From assembly GCA_000310025.1 (NCBI GenBank), contig FN649743.1, positions 2,077,913 to 2,141,912 of the forward strand: DNA of 64,000 nucleotides, written 5' to 3'. Below the pieces are notes generated by a model. That model was given only the letters and a program-made list of their open reading frames with translations. It made no database searches and was not told the DNA's origin. This document shows, in pieces, positions 46,241 to 59,650 of this stretch; within the stretch, counting starts at the first letter, position 1; every line of letters begins with the position of its first letter. The position numbers and the translations under genes are program-made. The stretch is from Ectocarpus siliculosus. Taxonomy: Eukaryota; Sar; Phaeophyceae; Ectocarpales; Ectocarpaceae.

Positions 46241-49200
46241 CACTGACACCGCGCGTACAGAGCAATAGAGCAGCCTCGCTTGTTTGGAGAGGGAATAAGG
46301 CCCCCAGGACCGCAGAATCAGCAGCCATGGCCCTGTCCTAAAGCCCCGAGGTGCAGAGGCCAGGTTGCTGGCTTGACTGCGGGGAATGGAGTGGACAGCA
46401 CCGCCGCCACAACAATGACCTCCCGCCCTTGAGTGCATGTCGTTCTCTCTACCGTTGGATGCGGAGAGTCGCCCCGCTCGCAGCCGTCTCTCTGTTCATA
46501 CGTGGTCCCGTATCACAACAGCAGCAACAGCAGAAGGGTGCCGCAGCTCGAACCCAACAAATCAGCACCCGTGCGCCACGTACGCGTCGTGAACCCAGTA
46601 TCACGATGTGGGATACCTATTTACAGTATCTACCAGGTATTCCGCTAGGGACAACTTCCCTGTCGACCACAATGTCGACCAGGTTTACCCTTGGATACAC
46701 TTGGCGGAGCCATACAAGAAATCCCCTCTGCTTATCGATGCAGGACAGGACAACTGTGAGGCAAGCGTGAGGTGAGACGGCGAGCTTGACGATGGGTGAT
46801 TGGAGCTGGAGGCATGATCGGGGGTTGCGTCACACTGAGACACGACAATGGTCACGCAGGTTCCCCGTGCAAGCTTTGCTATACGCTCAAGATACGCTCT
46901 GTGCTTCTCTTCCGATACAGGCAGAGAGAGCTGATGTCCTTATTTTGGTGTCTGCAAGGTGTGTGCGTCAGACAGCGGGCTCCTGCCGCTGGCTCTCTTT
47001 GTGTGTAGAGGCCCGTGTTTGCCAGCGGCCGTCAGATTCAGAATTCATTCGTAGCAAATGAAATCCGCAACCAACAAGGGCCATTGAATGATCCGACTTC
47101 TGCTGCCTATACAGCCTCTGAATCTAACGAGACTTAGTTCCATTTTCTGGTGCTCGGCGCGGCCATGTGTTCGTGAGCAGGGACCGAAGTCTATTCACGC
47201 GTATCCTTGAAAAAGTGTTTGGCCTTTTGAATCGAGTCACTTTAGGATTGGTGGGGTGACGTATATCCTATGCGTGCATCAATCAATGCGTTTCTTATCT
47301 TTTATTCTTCTTCCTTTTTCAAAATCACAACAACACAAACCCATCCCACAGAAGATAAAAGTTCGCGATAGAATGCATTTGTAAATGATTATCAACCTTG
47401 CTTCTACGATTCCCCGAGCAGGACGTCGCGATATCTCCTCTGTGGGTAACGGGCTGAAGAAAAGACAGTAGGTGGCCATGTTGTATCTGCGGAGTATAGG
47501 AGGCAGGAAACTGAGGGGGTGAGATCAAGAACAGGTCGAAAACCCCTCGGGGGAAACCTGCTCTTTTTTCCTTTGGTTGTTCGGTAATTCCTCCCCACTG
47601 GCTGCAAGGACAGCAATGACGAAGTTATCACCCACGAGATATATATGTGCATGGTACGACTTTGTGTTGTGATTGATACAGAGCCCGGAAATATATAATC
47701 GAGAGTGCTGAAATTGATCTACCGCCTCAGGGTTGTGAAAAAGTTCCCCGCACACCTACATGTAGGTATAGTCTAAGTACAACCCCCAGCCCAATTGAAG
47801 AAAAGGGAAATGAATGGTCGACGAACTCTGAGACTATGCCAGGAAACGCGAAAATGAATGATGGAACGAAGGTGCCTCAAAAGTACAGCGTACGTACCCA
47901 GAACAAGCCAGACCGCGGGCGCTTCGTTCGATTCCTCGGTGTTTCATCGTTTCATCTTGTTGTTTTCCAATTTGCTTCGTGGAATCCTCCGCATTAGAAT
48001 CCTGGCCCGTCAAGCACCTGTGGCCTCCGTTTGCGCAATCTAAATCAAAACAATCAAACATTTTAAAGCATGAGGAGCGTCAAGATGGCTTTCTTGGACA
48101 AGTACGGTACTGCGAAGTTCGCGACATTGTACTGAGCAGTAGCATTCCGGCTGCACAACAGCTACAGAATGTCTGCAGCCTCGATTCCCTGTGATCGGCG
48201 CCATGGAGCATCACGCCAAATTTCATCCCCCAATGCTCGGTGATTTGTCATTGGTTGTGTAGAGACTCCGCCGCGTTTCTACGTACGCGCTGCCTCTGGT
48301 GCTGGTGTTGGTGTGGCGCTCTTTGCGTCCGTTCAATGCATAGGTGGGAGGTGGACGGCGTTAGGCTGGGTACAGGTACTTTTGTCGAGACGATTTTTCG
48401 GTCGCCAGGGATCTACCCGTTGAGCAACCGCTCGAACTAACGTGTCGCGCGTTTACCGCCAACATTTTAATACAAGTGCCATTTTGCGGCGCCTCAAAAA
48501 GTACCGTTTTGGGGGCTCTGCCAAAGTTTGTTTCGTCTTGCCTCCCTGTCTCTGCGAACGTGGGAATTACCACGGATTCTCCCTTGAAGAGCACAACAGA
48601 TGTTTCTCGTGTGTTGGTCGGGACCCCAAAGAGCGTGCAACGAGAGCGCATATCTTGATGCTCTCTGCCGTACAAGGTGGACAACTTGGCGTAAAAGGGC
48701 ATGACAAACTCTACTGCCGTTGCTGGACCCTTTGTGCTGTCGACGCGCCGATGGTGGTCGGTTTGTGTTCTGCCTGGTCTTCCTCCAGATAGAGTAGGTC
48801 TGGCGTAGAGGCGACGCCCCGTTTACCAGAGTTGGTGCGTTGTCGAAGGTCCGCTTCCTCCAGGCTTTCAACAGCTGGTGTACACGCTAGTATTCTACAA
48901 CGGTTCTTCCGCCACTATAGTGCGCCTTGAACCCGCCCTGTCTGATCCTCTTCCTATAAACTTGATGACTCGGCCCGATAAGACGCACGTACATTACCAA
49001 GAGGCCAGTCGATCTGCCTATCTGCCTACCGTGGCGTGCACTTCGACTCCCTCGGTCTCCCACCCGCTTGCCATCATCCACGGATGTGTGTTTTCCGCCG
49101 TCGTTTCCTGATCGGCCGCCATGTGAGCCCCTTTCACAGTACTTTCACAGCACAACGCCCTCGATATTAGCACGTCTGCTGTCGGTCTGGTTGTTCTCCC

Positions 49201-49252
49201 TCCACGTTCTCCTTTGCTTCTTTGTCCTGCTAACAACACGACACGACGACAG
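46241..49252. other. Intergenic, no gene recognised
   Basis: About 3 kb before the tyrosinase-like exons. Several ORFs of 60-125 codons on both strands (for example 48361-48702 minus and 48442-48792 plus) overlap each other, and none resembles a known family. The missing 5' exon(s) of the tyrosinase-like gene may lie here; none could be picked with confidence. Confidence 0.4.
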
Positions 49253-52200
49253 TGCACGGTCACCGTGTCCTACCCCCAGCCCCCCCTTTCGGGAGGGCAA
49301 GAGGACGACTCCCCGCAAACCTCTGGTTCTCTCGGCACTTTGACCCACGAACTCGAGGTGACCGTGAAGTACGTCCGGCGGGAGATTCGTGACCTGACGG
49401 ACCGGGACCGGGAGACGTTCTTCAACGCGGTGTCGGTGCTGCAGCGCGTGCCCAGCGCCGTCGGGCGCGAGATCTACGGCGATAAGTACTACAGCAAGGG
49501 TTACTTCAACCGGCTTCATATTTTCTACGGTGGGTGGTGTCGTGACGCTTGAGAGCTCTGCTGTCGGCCCGAGAGTTGCGCTCTTGCAGTGGTGCTCGAT
49601 CCCTCTCGCGGGGGTGCGACGCTGCGAGTACTAAGCTACCGTATAATTGTAACCGTAGTGGATCACCCCGCCCCCGAACTTGTGACCCCTGGATAAAGGT
49701 TATTTTGTCGGGCTGTGTCCTGTCGGAACATCATACCAACCCTCCGACGCGGGAATACTGGTCGTTTATGTGGACCCATTGTTACATATACATGAGGACA
49801 ACGGCAAGGGCAACGGTCGCTTAAACCGACATGGGACGTGGTGACCGATTCCCCTCCCCACGCCTGGCGTTAGAGAGAAAATACCTGAGTAGGACTCACC
49901 AACCCCTCGCTCCTCCCACCCGCCCGCGGTCAAAAACACTCCGGCCTACTCAGGCGGGCATAGGGACTGCGACCACTAGTACGACGGGGCTGGTTTCGTC
50001 ACCTCCCACATCGCCCTCTCTCTCATGTACGAGCAGGCCTTGCAGTCGGTCAGCCCCTCGATCGCGCTCCCCAACTGGGACTTCACCATCGAGGGCATGA
50101 CCTACGACTGGAGCGACTTCCGGACGAGCAGCGCGTTCTCGGACGATTGATTTGGCGAGGCGTCTCCTCGCAACGTGAGGGGGGGGCAGACCCTTTGTGT
50201 ATGTCTGACGGGTTGAGACGCTAGTACATGCAACTTCGAGCCTATAAGACCACAGGCCAGACGCATTTTCCTTTCCCGAACCCCGTTAAATGTCTTTCGC
50301 AAACATCACGCCGTTCACCCCTGCTCAACACAAATTCTGTAACGAATCGTCCCCGAGGCCGCCTCGTCTGCCTCTCTCCGCACATGGAAGCCACCTTCCT
50401 TCTCGTCCTCCCCTCTTCGTTCTCCTTGTGCCCTCGTAGAGTCCAACGCGGGAAAACTACCCCCCCCCATCAGAGCGTAATCGTACCGCCGCTGGAGTAC
50501 GCCGGAGAAGTATGGGAAGGAAATAAGAAGGTAGTGAAAGAACTCGAGGCGGCGCAGATGAAAGCAGCGAAAATTATCCTAGGATGCTCCAAGCGCACAA
50601 GTAATGCAGCAGTCAGGGCAGAATTGGGGATCCAATCCCTACGGTCGGGAAGAGACGTAAGGAAGCTGACATGGCAGTACCGCATGTGCGGGATGGGAGA
50701 GGAGAGGTTGCCGAGAATAGTATGGGAGGCGAAGTGGGCCAACAAAAAGAGGGGTAGACAACCCACGGAATGGGTCAAGGTTGTAGAGGACGTATGGAAG
50801 GGATTGGACATCGACGAAGATGAAACGCTGGAAACGGAGGGTCTACAGGGGTTCAAGAAGAAGATATCTGTTGCTTGTGCCGACAGAGAAGAACAGAATC
50901 TAAGGAAAGAATCCAAGGATAAGGAGGGTCTAGAAGTGTACGGAATGTTGAAAGAAGGAATAGGGTTCAAGGATTACCTACATGGACCAATGGATGCAGG
51001 GACAAAGCTTAAGGTCAAATTCAGGACCGGGGACATAGGCCTTCGCGAACGTCGACGAAGACATAGGACGGTAGACGACGAAGACGACAAGTTCAAATGT
51101 CATTGCGGCTTCGAATGCGAAGACAGTGTTCATGTAGTCGCGGAATGTCCGTGGTACGAAAAGGAGAGGGAAGTGTACATGACTGAGCTGGGAAGAATAC
51201 AAGGGACGTACAGGGAGATGTTTGAGGCATGGAATAGAGAGGAGAGGACGGTAGCGGTACTGGGGAGTAGGAAGTGGTTTGAAAAGGCGGGAAGTGACAT
51301 CGGTAGGATAGACAGACTAGGGAAGACATTTTTGAGCCACCTTTGGCAAAGTAGGAAGGAACGATTGGCCATCGGTGATCGGTCCTGTGGGAACAATGCT
51401 CCGTCCTCTCGAGGACGCGTGGTCAATGGTCTAACCGCTAAGGCATGCAAAGCATAAGAGTACGCCCCCCCCCCCATCCGCTCGCAACCGAACTCCTTCT
51501 ACCGCAACCCTCCTCCACGTTCAGTTGCTCCGACTGAAACCTTCAACTGTGTTTTGAGACGATCCCTACTTCCCCCCTTCCCCGTCAACGGCATACCATG
51601 CTTTACTCGCTGATGAGCCTGGCAGGGGACGTTTCGGTTTCATTCCCGTCATGGCGAACGCCACCGAGTATTCGACGTTGCACAACCCGTACGGGTTGCT
51701 GCGGTCCCCGTGGAAAACGCACCGGAGCCCTTCCTGACGCGGCACGACCGCCTGTTCGGGTACAAGAACAACCGCGAGCCGGCCGGGTGCAAGCAGTACC
51801 GAGACGCGGCGATGCAGGATACTTGGTGAGAGGACTTCGCGTTGCGGCCGTCGCTGCCGTAGCCACATCAACACAAGAGCGGAGTATGAATACATGAATA
51901 CAGAACGGGTCCGTCGAATTTACTCAAGGCTCAGTTTCATATTTCATCGCCCCTGTCGGACATAGGTTGTTCCATTAAGTTTAGTCTAGGGTCCACCACA
52001 GAGCTGTGTTTCTTATATCCTGTTGTTCGCGAAAGCTTGAGCCTCTGTTTCTTATATCGAAATGTTTCTTTAACTGCGGGCCCGTTCTGTAGTACACGAA
52101 TACCTTCGCCCGATCCTGCCCCTCGCCTTCGCTTTCGGTGTGAGAAAAAATCGTGTTCTGCATGTACAATAGCGGATCATCGCCTGTTGACGGGGGTGTT

Positions 52201-53230
52201 GTGTCCGTGATCCCTCGGTGCGAGTCTCTTCGGCATCACGGAGGTAAACGGGGCGTCCGTCGCCGCCGATGTTGTTGTGTGGCTGAGGACACGTTGACGC
52301 TGCTGATGCGGCTGCCGATGTGGGGCTTGGGTGTTCGTGCTGCCTTCACCATCTTCGCTTTCGCAACTTGTGTCCTTGTCGTCGTCGTCATTTCCCTGAC
52401 CTCACCCACGGAACCAGAGAAACACCATTTTCGATTCACACTTTCGGGCGTTTTTTGTAGCTCCCGCCCACGCATGGTTCGGCTGTCGACAATGCGCTGA
52501 CAAGCAAACGCCGCGCCCCTTCACCCGCGCAGGATGTTGCTGACGGACTCGATGAACGCCGGCGCGCACGGGCACATCCGCGAGCTCCTCGACGGAACGT
52601 GGTCCTCGTACTGGTCCGGATTTTACAACCGGACGGAGGAGATCGTCCTCCCGTTCGTGCACACGATTTTGGTGAGCACGAATGAATCTTGGTTTGTTGC
52701 GCATGGTGAACCTCTTGTTATTGTTGTGATTGTCGTTGTTGTTGTCGTTTCTGTCTTGCGGTGGTGCTGCCCTGTCGTCCGTGACGATTCGGCCAAGAGA
52801 CCGGCTCAGAGCGGACAGCTTTTGCCGACGGCAGTTTTGGGCTGTTCAAGCAACCTACGGTGGTAGCATTCCATGCTTGTGGCTTTCCTGCAGCATGAGG
52901 TAGAGCGTTTTTTACCTCACCGCCCCTCCTCACCGCTTGCTACGCATCATCGACTCGAGCTTACGAGGGCGTCGAACCAAGTAGCGCTGCTTTTCTGAAG
53001 CTCTTCCGTGTTGAGTTCCTGTGGCTTGAACGTCCGCCGCCCGCCACTTCCGTGTCCCCTCTGTGCGTTCTTGCCGTCCCTGTCTTCACCAAAACCAGCC
53101 TCTGATGGAATATCTTTGGAGAGCGGACTACCTGCAGTGCAAGACGACGTACGAGCTTCAGCGTCTCGTGGGCGGATTGCAGGTGTGCACCCTCAGCGCC
53201 GAAGCGGTGGCGGGGCAAACACCATCAGAG
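49253..53230 (+). pseudogene. Tyrosinase-like copper protein gene, probably inactivated
   Basis: Five exons recognised: 49253..49529, 49954..50174, 51618..51825, 52533..52671 and 53099..53230. They read as one tyrosinase central domain: EIRDLTDRDRETFFNAVSVL, YFNRLHIFYG, GHRDCDH, FVTSHIALSLMYEQALQSV, ALPNWDFTIEG, FGFIPVMANATEYSTLHNPY, FLTRHDRLFGYKNN, AGAHGHIRELLDGTW, LPFVHTIL and LMEYLWRADYLQC. Tyrosinases oxidise phenols at a two-copper site held by six His; several are visible. Damage: in-frame TAG at 49977-49979 (after DCDH) and TGA at 50148-50150 (after FSDD), both where relatives probably carry Trp, and a one-base loss near 51705-51715, since exon 3 has 208 instead of the 209 bases its phases need. 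Splice sites look intact. The 5' end was not found; sequencing errors remain possible. Confidence 0.72.
50472..51464 (+). mobile_element. LINE 3' end (5'-truncated), frame intact, with oligo-C target duplication
   Basis: It lies in an intron of the tyrosinase-like gene. Its single open frame, ending at 51457, encodes the C-terminal part of a non-LTR retrotransposon polyprotein after the RT core: LEYAGEVWEG, ELEAAQMKAAKIILGCSK, AAVRAELGIQSL and a Cys/His knuckle CHCG...HVVAECPWY. The end of the ORF overlaps a potential hairpin (GTCCTC / GAGGAC near 51402-51415). The element is flanked by a C run plus ATC on both sides (50460-50471 and 51465-51478). The open frame suggests a recent insertion. 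Confidence 0.88.
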
Positions 53231-54337
53231 GTATGCGCTCGGTCTCCCTGAATTCGTCAACAAAGCTCGTGTCTTCGCGGTAGAAAGGTCAAGGCGGGAG
53301 AACATGGCATTTGCGATTGTTTCAGGCTTGGTGCTCTGTTCGTTCCGCCAACACAATGCTTCCATTTCGCCACGTCTAGTGCACTTCTTGGGTTGTTCGA
53401 CGAGTCCGAGCCAATGGCTGTTTGTTGCTCTTTCGATCGCACGGAACGAAGAGGAACATAACACGAAAGGCGTTGGCCTGGCCTTCATGATGCGCCCTGC
53501 TCACCGCAGGATAAACACGACAACAGCACTTTACCCGGGAGCAAGCACCGCCCCGTCGAGATTGTTGAGCGCGCCTCGAGCCGCCCCACATTTGCGGGGG
53601 CCCGCAAAGCCACACCAGGGTGCTGAATCTTCAATCTTCTCACACACACTCCTCGGCACTGTAGATAAACTCTGGGTTGGGCGATCTCGGTGTTGCAAAC
53701 TGGTCACACGTCACGGTTGCTCCAGAAACCGTTGGGGTGTCAAAGCTTTGTCTTCCCTCAAAAGCGTTTGCACAGACACACACACCAAATGCTTTGTGCG
53801 TTGGTGCAGCATTGATCGTAAGTTTCCTTCACAAACGAGCATCGCAGGTGCTTCACACTACCTCAGGGGCGCGCGTGGCAGGCCCCGAAAGGAAACATCA
53901 ACATTTGTCATTGTTTTCAGTCGTGGTATTAATTGCATGCGTTTCCTCCGGCGAGTTTACTCTGCGGCGATCAGTGCTTTTTACGTTAGACAAGTGATAC
54001 AATTCTCATGCAGGGTACCAAGGAAAAAAAATGCACACAGACATACACACACCGCGCTTGTAGACGACGGAAGCAGTACTTCGCGCACGGTCGTTCATGG
54101 GACCCCGAGAGTGTTGGTTTGCACATGGGTGAAGGGAAGAAAAGGAAAAGGAAAACGAAAACGAAAACGACTACATACCCTGACTGGTTTCGGGCTGAAC
54201 CGTAGCCGGCGCAACCGCAGGAGATAGCGCCATCACAACTGGTCCCGATGGCCGTCACAAGCGGGACCGGTGCCGTCGCGAGGGGGCGTGTCGTCGCCAC
54301 GGAATGAGGTAGAACTGTTTTTGTTGTGGCACGGGGG
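53231..54337. other. Non-coding, possibly the end of the tyrosinase-like gene
   Basis: A GTATGC donor at 53231 suggests further exons downstream, but none could be recognised. The long ORF at 53304-54227 has no family resemblance and is Arg/Lys-rich by chance at its end. Tandem AAAACG/AAAAGG hexamers occur at 54137-54172. Confidence 0.4.
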
Positions 54338-54708
54338 GGGGGTACTCTTATGTTTTGCATGCCTTAGCGGTTAGACCATTGACCACGCGTCCTCGCGAGG
54401 ACGGAGCATTGTTCCCACAGGACCGATCACCGATGGCCAGTCGTTCCTTCCTACTTTCCCAAAGGTGGCTCAAAAATGTCTTCCCTAGTCTGTCTATCCT
54501 AACGATATCCCTTCCCGCCTTTTCAAACCACTTCCTACTCCCCAGTACAGCTACCGTCCTCTCCTGTCTACTCCATGCCTCAAACATCTCCCTGTACGTC
54601 CCTTGTATTTTTCCTAGCTCAGTCATGTACACTTCCCTCTCCTCTTCGTACCACGGACATTTCCGCGACTACATGAACACGGTCTTCGCATTCGAAGCCG
54701 CAATCACG
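54338..54708 (-). mobile_element. LINE 3' fragment with perfect 18-bp target duplication
   Basis: The reverse complement matches 51100-51464. It is flanked by the direct repeat TTTGTTGTGGCACGGGGG (54320-54337 and 54709-54726). In the LINE's own direction the duplication begins with CCCCC, directly after the 3' end. Five additional G at 54338-54342 extend the tract. The frame is open over most of the fragment. Confidence 0.9.
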
Positions 54709-57459
54709 TTTGTTGTGGCACGGGGGAGAGAGAAAATGAATAAGAATGGAACTGAGGAGATAATACACACATATCAATTCAAAAGTCATCCAAACATTTC
54801 TACCACTTCGGTTTTCTGCCAAACCCGCCTAAAAATACTTCCAACAACAAATGCTCACCTCCGCCAATACACGGGCGCTCGGCTGAAGCTACCGTTCCCT
54901 GAGTTGATGGACACAATGGACTGAAGAATTCCCCGGTGGCGACCTTCGAAGAAAGGGTTTTTCTTCCTCCTGGCATTATCATAAAACCTCGCTGGCGTGT
55001 CTCTCCCGTGCATCACTGGCTCCCTAAAGCTGTTACACTTGGGTCGTCCAAGGATATTCCTTGTGCCACAGCATCACCGTGAACGAGGGTGATGTACTCC
55101 GTCCGTGCGATGTGGGGGGCCCAGTTGGGAATGACAAAGCACTGGCGTCCGATGTATTTCATAGGATCCCGGTACCACTTGCCACCGAAGCACTTGCCGT
55201 TGACGTCAAATGGTCCCGTTGTATCGCCGAGCTTGCTCTTGCTAGCAATCTCCATGCGCTTTTGCAAGGTCTTAAGCTTTTCTGCTGGCAATTTTCCCCG
55301 GATGTTTCGCCTCCAGCTTCCTCAGCTGCCCCAGCAGCTCCGACCTCTTCGTGCCAAAAGCTCGCTCATGAGCGGACGACACACATGACCACGAACACAG
55401 AGAAAGTTTCTCCACCATCTCGCTTTTCTCGTCGTGAATTACCGCACCTGAGTCATGTCACGATGGGGGTGCTCGATATTTTGTTTGAGTCTCAAGCAGC
55501 AGAATGTCGATACTTCGGCATCTTAGAGCTGACATTGGTCTTGTTTGTCTGATTTCCTATTACCCAGACAACAACACGAGAAACGAGGTGCACACCTTTC
55601 TTTGTTGGAATGACTCACCGTTCTGTGCGTTTTCGACTTCTTGCAGACCAGATCCCGAGCCACTCCGCCGTGTACATGTGAATTTCGTGCCAAGCACCTC
55701 AGCGCACACTGGGACCGCGTGACCGCGCTGGTCACACGGTCCGTGTAGCCATATGCGTGGCTGAATGAAGACACGTCTTGGAGAGAGATACCTTGTGTGA
55801 TCAACCGCTCGACGACGGGGGTTATCCAGTCCGCTTCTAGGTGACTCTCGTCCGTCTTCCGCCAGTACTTCTTGTTTTTGGCCCGAATTTCCCAACACAT
55901 GTCCACCTCCTCGGTGTTCACCTTGGACATGATAGGAAGTATGCCATTCGTTTCTAAGATGCTGTGCGCCATATACAGCTGCTGTCTCCGCTCCTTCGGT
56001 TCGACGGTGGCATCGAGTCTACCTCGGTCGTGTTTCCTTCCATTCCCATATTGCGGATCGCAGTTTTCGATGTCCGTCGTAATTTCTTCTTTTGGGCAGC
56101 CACCGTCTTGTAACTCTCGTAATAGGTGATCACAATCTGCTCCCCTTTGATATCTGGTTTCGCGCAATCTCGAGGCAATGTTAAAGAATTGGTCGTTTTT
56201 CCGCGTGGGCGCCACTTTCGACCTGCGTTCCGACGTAGCCCTGATGCTTCCGAGGTGAACGGGTCTCGTCGGCAAAAGGAGGCGGCTTAATGGGACTTGT
56301 GTGTACCAACTGAATCTCCGATCCTTTTCCTTCTCCTTGCCATTGGATGCTCTGGCCAAAATCGTCCTCATGGCTAGACAATGCCTAGCTGACTCCGAAT
56401 TTTTCATTTTTCAACTTTATCTTATCACCCTACCCTTGGTCCAATACATAGCCACAAGGAAGCTCGCTGAAAAGGCCACTAGCGACGGGTGTAACCCATG
56501 AATCGATGCTAGTGAAACGCCCCAACTTCCACGACTCCTGTGCCCCTCTCAATATATGCTTGACGAACACTAGGTGATTGTCGTGAAACCCTGTGCCAGA
56601 CTCTCCCAAAAGCCCATCCTTGTTTTCTGACACCCCCAGCATCTCCAAAAAAGATCCTTCTTTCTTAATGTCCCTCGCCAGATCTTTGTCCGCAGAAACC
56701 AGATCGCGTTCATGAGCGCTCACAGTATCCACCCGTCTAAGATTGTGTACGGTGTCCCAGATGAACTTTCGTAATATACCCTCTTCCTCCTTGTCTGTCC
56801 CATCCACTAGCTTCTTACCAGGCAAGGGTTCCTTGTCGAGATTGGCGTCTTGAATCACGAAGTTGTAAACGTGTACATACGCTATGCACAGGGCAGCGCA
56901 AAGAAATATGTTAAAATCTGCGCTTCTCGTCTTGGAGCGAAACGGCACCCTGGTTGTCGACGGCGTGCTCGTGAACTTCGGACGTGGACCGCTTGCTATC
57001 ATCGGAGCCATCATCCCAGCATACAGAGTACAAGACGGTGGGGCTCTTGCCAATCGCAACACTTTTGACAACCCCCTCTCGTTTATGGTTGCAACCCGAC
57101 CGTACACGCGTCCCGCCGACCCCAGCCCCTGGGGGTATATTTCCGTATAGCCGCACGTCATACTTTTCACACTTACGGTAAACTTCCATCGGAAAACACC
57201 TCTTCGCAATCTTCGCAACTGCAGCATGGCATGATGAGTTTCTAATAAAGTTATGCCTCGGAGGTCTGGCGGGGCTGATCTTTCTCTCTCATCATCAACC
57301 TCGCCGGCTCTCTTCTTGCTCGACTCCACCAACTCGTTTTGTTCTACAGTGAGAATCTTGAAAAATGTGTCTGAAAGAACTCTTATTCGCGGTCCCTCGA
57401 CGATCCCCCTGCTTTTTCTCACCAGCCTTGTCCGCGCCCTTATCCTCTCTGCTCTCCTC

Positions 57460-57480
57460 CTCCTCGTCCTCCTCCTCCTC

Positions 57481-57511
<31 letters not shown>

Positions 57512-57520
57512 TCCTCGCCG
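57460..57520. repeat. (CTC)n / poly-Glu microsatellite
   Basis: A CTC triplet run, read on the minus strand as Glu codons within the PHD-containing block. Confidence 0.9.
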
Positions 57521-59574
57521 TTTTCCCCCACACAAGACCTCTGGCACTCGGGGGCAAAACCACTGTATCGCAGGACAGGACGAAAACAAGTTGTGCAGAA
57601 ACGGTTTGTTTGTGGCCAGGATGAATCACATGTCATTAATTGTACTCCAAAATGAGCAGATCTGGTCTGGTATCCATTTATCAGGATTCACCCACCTTGC
57701 CATCTGGTTCCTCGTCGAGGCCGACATATGCAAAGTGATACATGTAGGCTTTGTCACAATACCGGCCACCGCCAAGCTCGTTATCACAAAGCACCATCTT
57801 TTCGAGCCCGTCGCTTCCACACGCCATGCACGGTCGATCGTCATTTTCCTCGCTGCTTTCCTCGACCGTTTTCGCCACTCCCCTCGACACAGCCGCAGCG
57901 ATGGCTTCAACATCAGCGGCGGTAGGGGCAGCAGCTACAGCCTCCTTCTCCTTCCGTTCCTCTTCCTCCAGCTGCTTCTGCCTGGTCGCCACCCTGGCTT
58001 CCGCCGCTGCTTTTTCTTCATCTGTCCACGCTTACCGGTGTGTATCGTACTTATCGGGTTGTCTGCCGTCGCGGATTGCTCGACGTGCTCCTCTGCCTAC
58101 CAACACTACATGCTCGCCACCACCAGCGCTCCCCTGGGTAAATGCGGACAAGGGTTGATAATATGTCGTGGTTCCGGGTAGCTTGGTTCGCCATCACGGT
58201 CAACATATATCTTTACCTTTTTGCTTTACCCGACCACCCGACTTCAAGAATAATTTAGCTTACCGCTTCATCCTCTTCCGTTGTCACCACCGCCCCTGAG
58301 GTTATTGCGCGAGTGCCGCAGAGCATCCTCTTCTCTCGCGCGCCCTCGCCTGCGCCTGTATCCGCGGCTCAGCTTGCCGCTTGTGCCCTTACCACGCCTA
58401 CCTCTTCTGTGCCGGCGACCCCTGCCGCAGCGACCACGCCAACCACGGCCGCGCCAGCCGTGAAGGCTCCCGCGGTTGTTGCTGCGGCGGTGGCAAAGCC
58501 GACGAGACTTCTTGGTCCGAGGCCGGGTAGGATCCACGGAAGCCTGTTCGCTCTCATCCACGTCCATGCCAACCCCCTCCCCGCCCACAGTTGTCCCCTC
58601 TTCCCGCTCATCGCCCTCGACCGCCTCCGCCCCCCGTGCTGCTTCAGCCTCTGCCTTCCGCGCCTCGCACGCTTTCTTCCTCGTTACCGCACGCTTCTCG
58701 TTCTTCTTCTTGCTGCGAATGGTGCTGGCGTTTGCCACAGCTACTTTGATCCTTGCCCCCAACTGTTTGCATAGGCGTGACGAAAACAATAAACACAAAA
58801 TGAGCCTCATATTTCCTCCTGTAACATTTACTGCCCGTGCAAGCGCGACCGCAAAAAACTAGAAAAACCGAAAAAATAACATCAACTAAGTAATCACCTC
58901 GGCATGCCTGCGGGTTCGCTGGCTTCCAGTAGTCGTTTCGCCAGTCCTGGGGTTGACCACGTGTGTGTACGGATAGAGGCACATTGAATATCGCGGAGAA
59001 GGGCTCCGATGCAGGCTCCGAGGAACCAGGTGCCGAGGCACCAGGCTCTGAGGCAGGCGCAGGGATAGCCGGTGCGAAGACGTTGCTGGGATCGTAGGAA
59101 AGGAGGGTTGCTGTGCACAAGGACGCCGCGATTTCCTTGGCCTCCGCGGACATCTCGGGGTCCCGGTCGAAGAAATTCGCCTGAAAATGGCGCAATAGCG
59201 TGCACGCGAGGGGTGTGTCACTTTGTGAGCCGTGGACTCGAAGCGGTTGTTTTCATGCAGAACACATCCAGCGTGCTCCAGGGGCTCCGTCCTGCCGTCG
59301 ATGTCTGTTAGCGAACCACGTTCTGCCACAATCCGCGTGTATCATATTACGCGTTCTTTTTCGGGATCTCTTGCTCCCATATCTCCCGTAGATCGGACGC
59401 CATCTCCTCCATCTCGCCACCACCCGTTAAGGCCCCAAACGCTTCTTCGTCGTCAAGGAACGTCCGCCCCGCGTGCACGGTCATCTCGGTCCAAACTTGG
59501 ACCCGGTCGATGCCAATAAGAAAGACACACACACCATGCCGCCCCCTCACGGGGTCCCAGTTAATGGCATTTAG

Positions 59575-59650
59575 AAGTGGTTGTGTTTTCAACCGCACTG
59601 AGACTGACGTCTTTTCATTGGTCAGCCGGTTAGCGCGGTCGATGCTAATA
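59575..59650 (-). repeat. Dispersed short repeat (GGCTGACCAATGAAAA family), copy 2
   Basis: The reverse complement carries GCATCGACCGCGCTAACC, GGCTGACCAATGAAAA, GACGTCAGTCTCAGTGCGG and TGAAAACAC. It is followed by an ACAC-rich tail on the + strand. Confidence 0.85.

Noticed and set aside
48361-48871. Overlapping ORFs on both strands
   Set aside because: They compete with one another in several frames; no motif could be assigned and no splice partners were found.
52153-52500. 115-codon + strand ORF with a hydrophobic helix
   Set aside because: It lies in an intron between two tyrosinase-like exons that join in phase; no family resemblance.
53304-54227. 307-codon + strand ORF
   Set aside because: Composition is not protein-like, it ends in a Lys/Arg-rich simple repeat, and no family was recognised.
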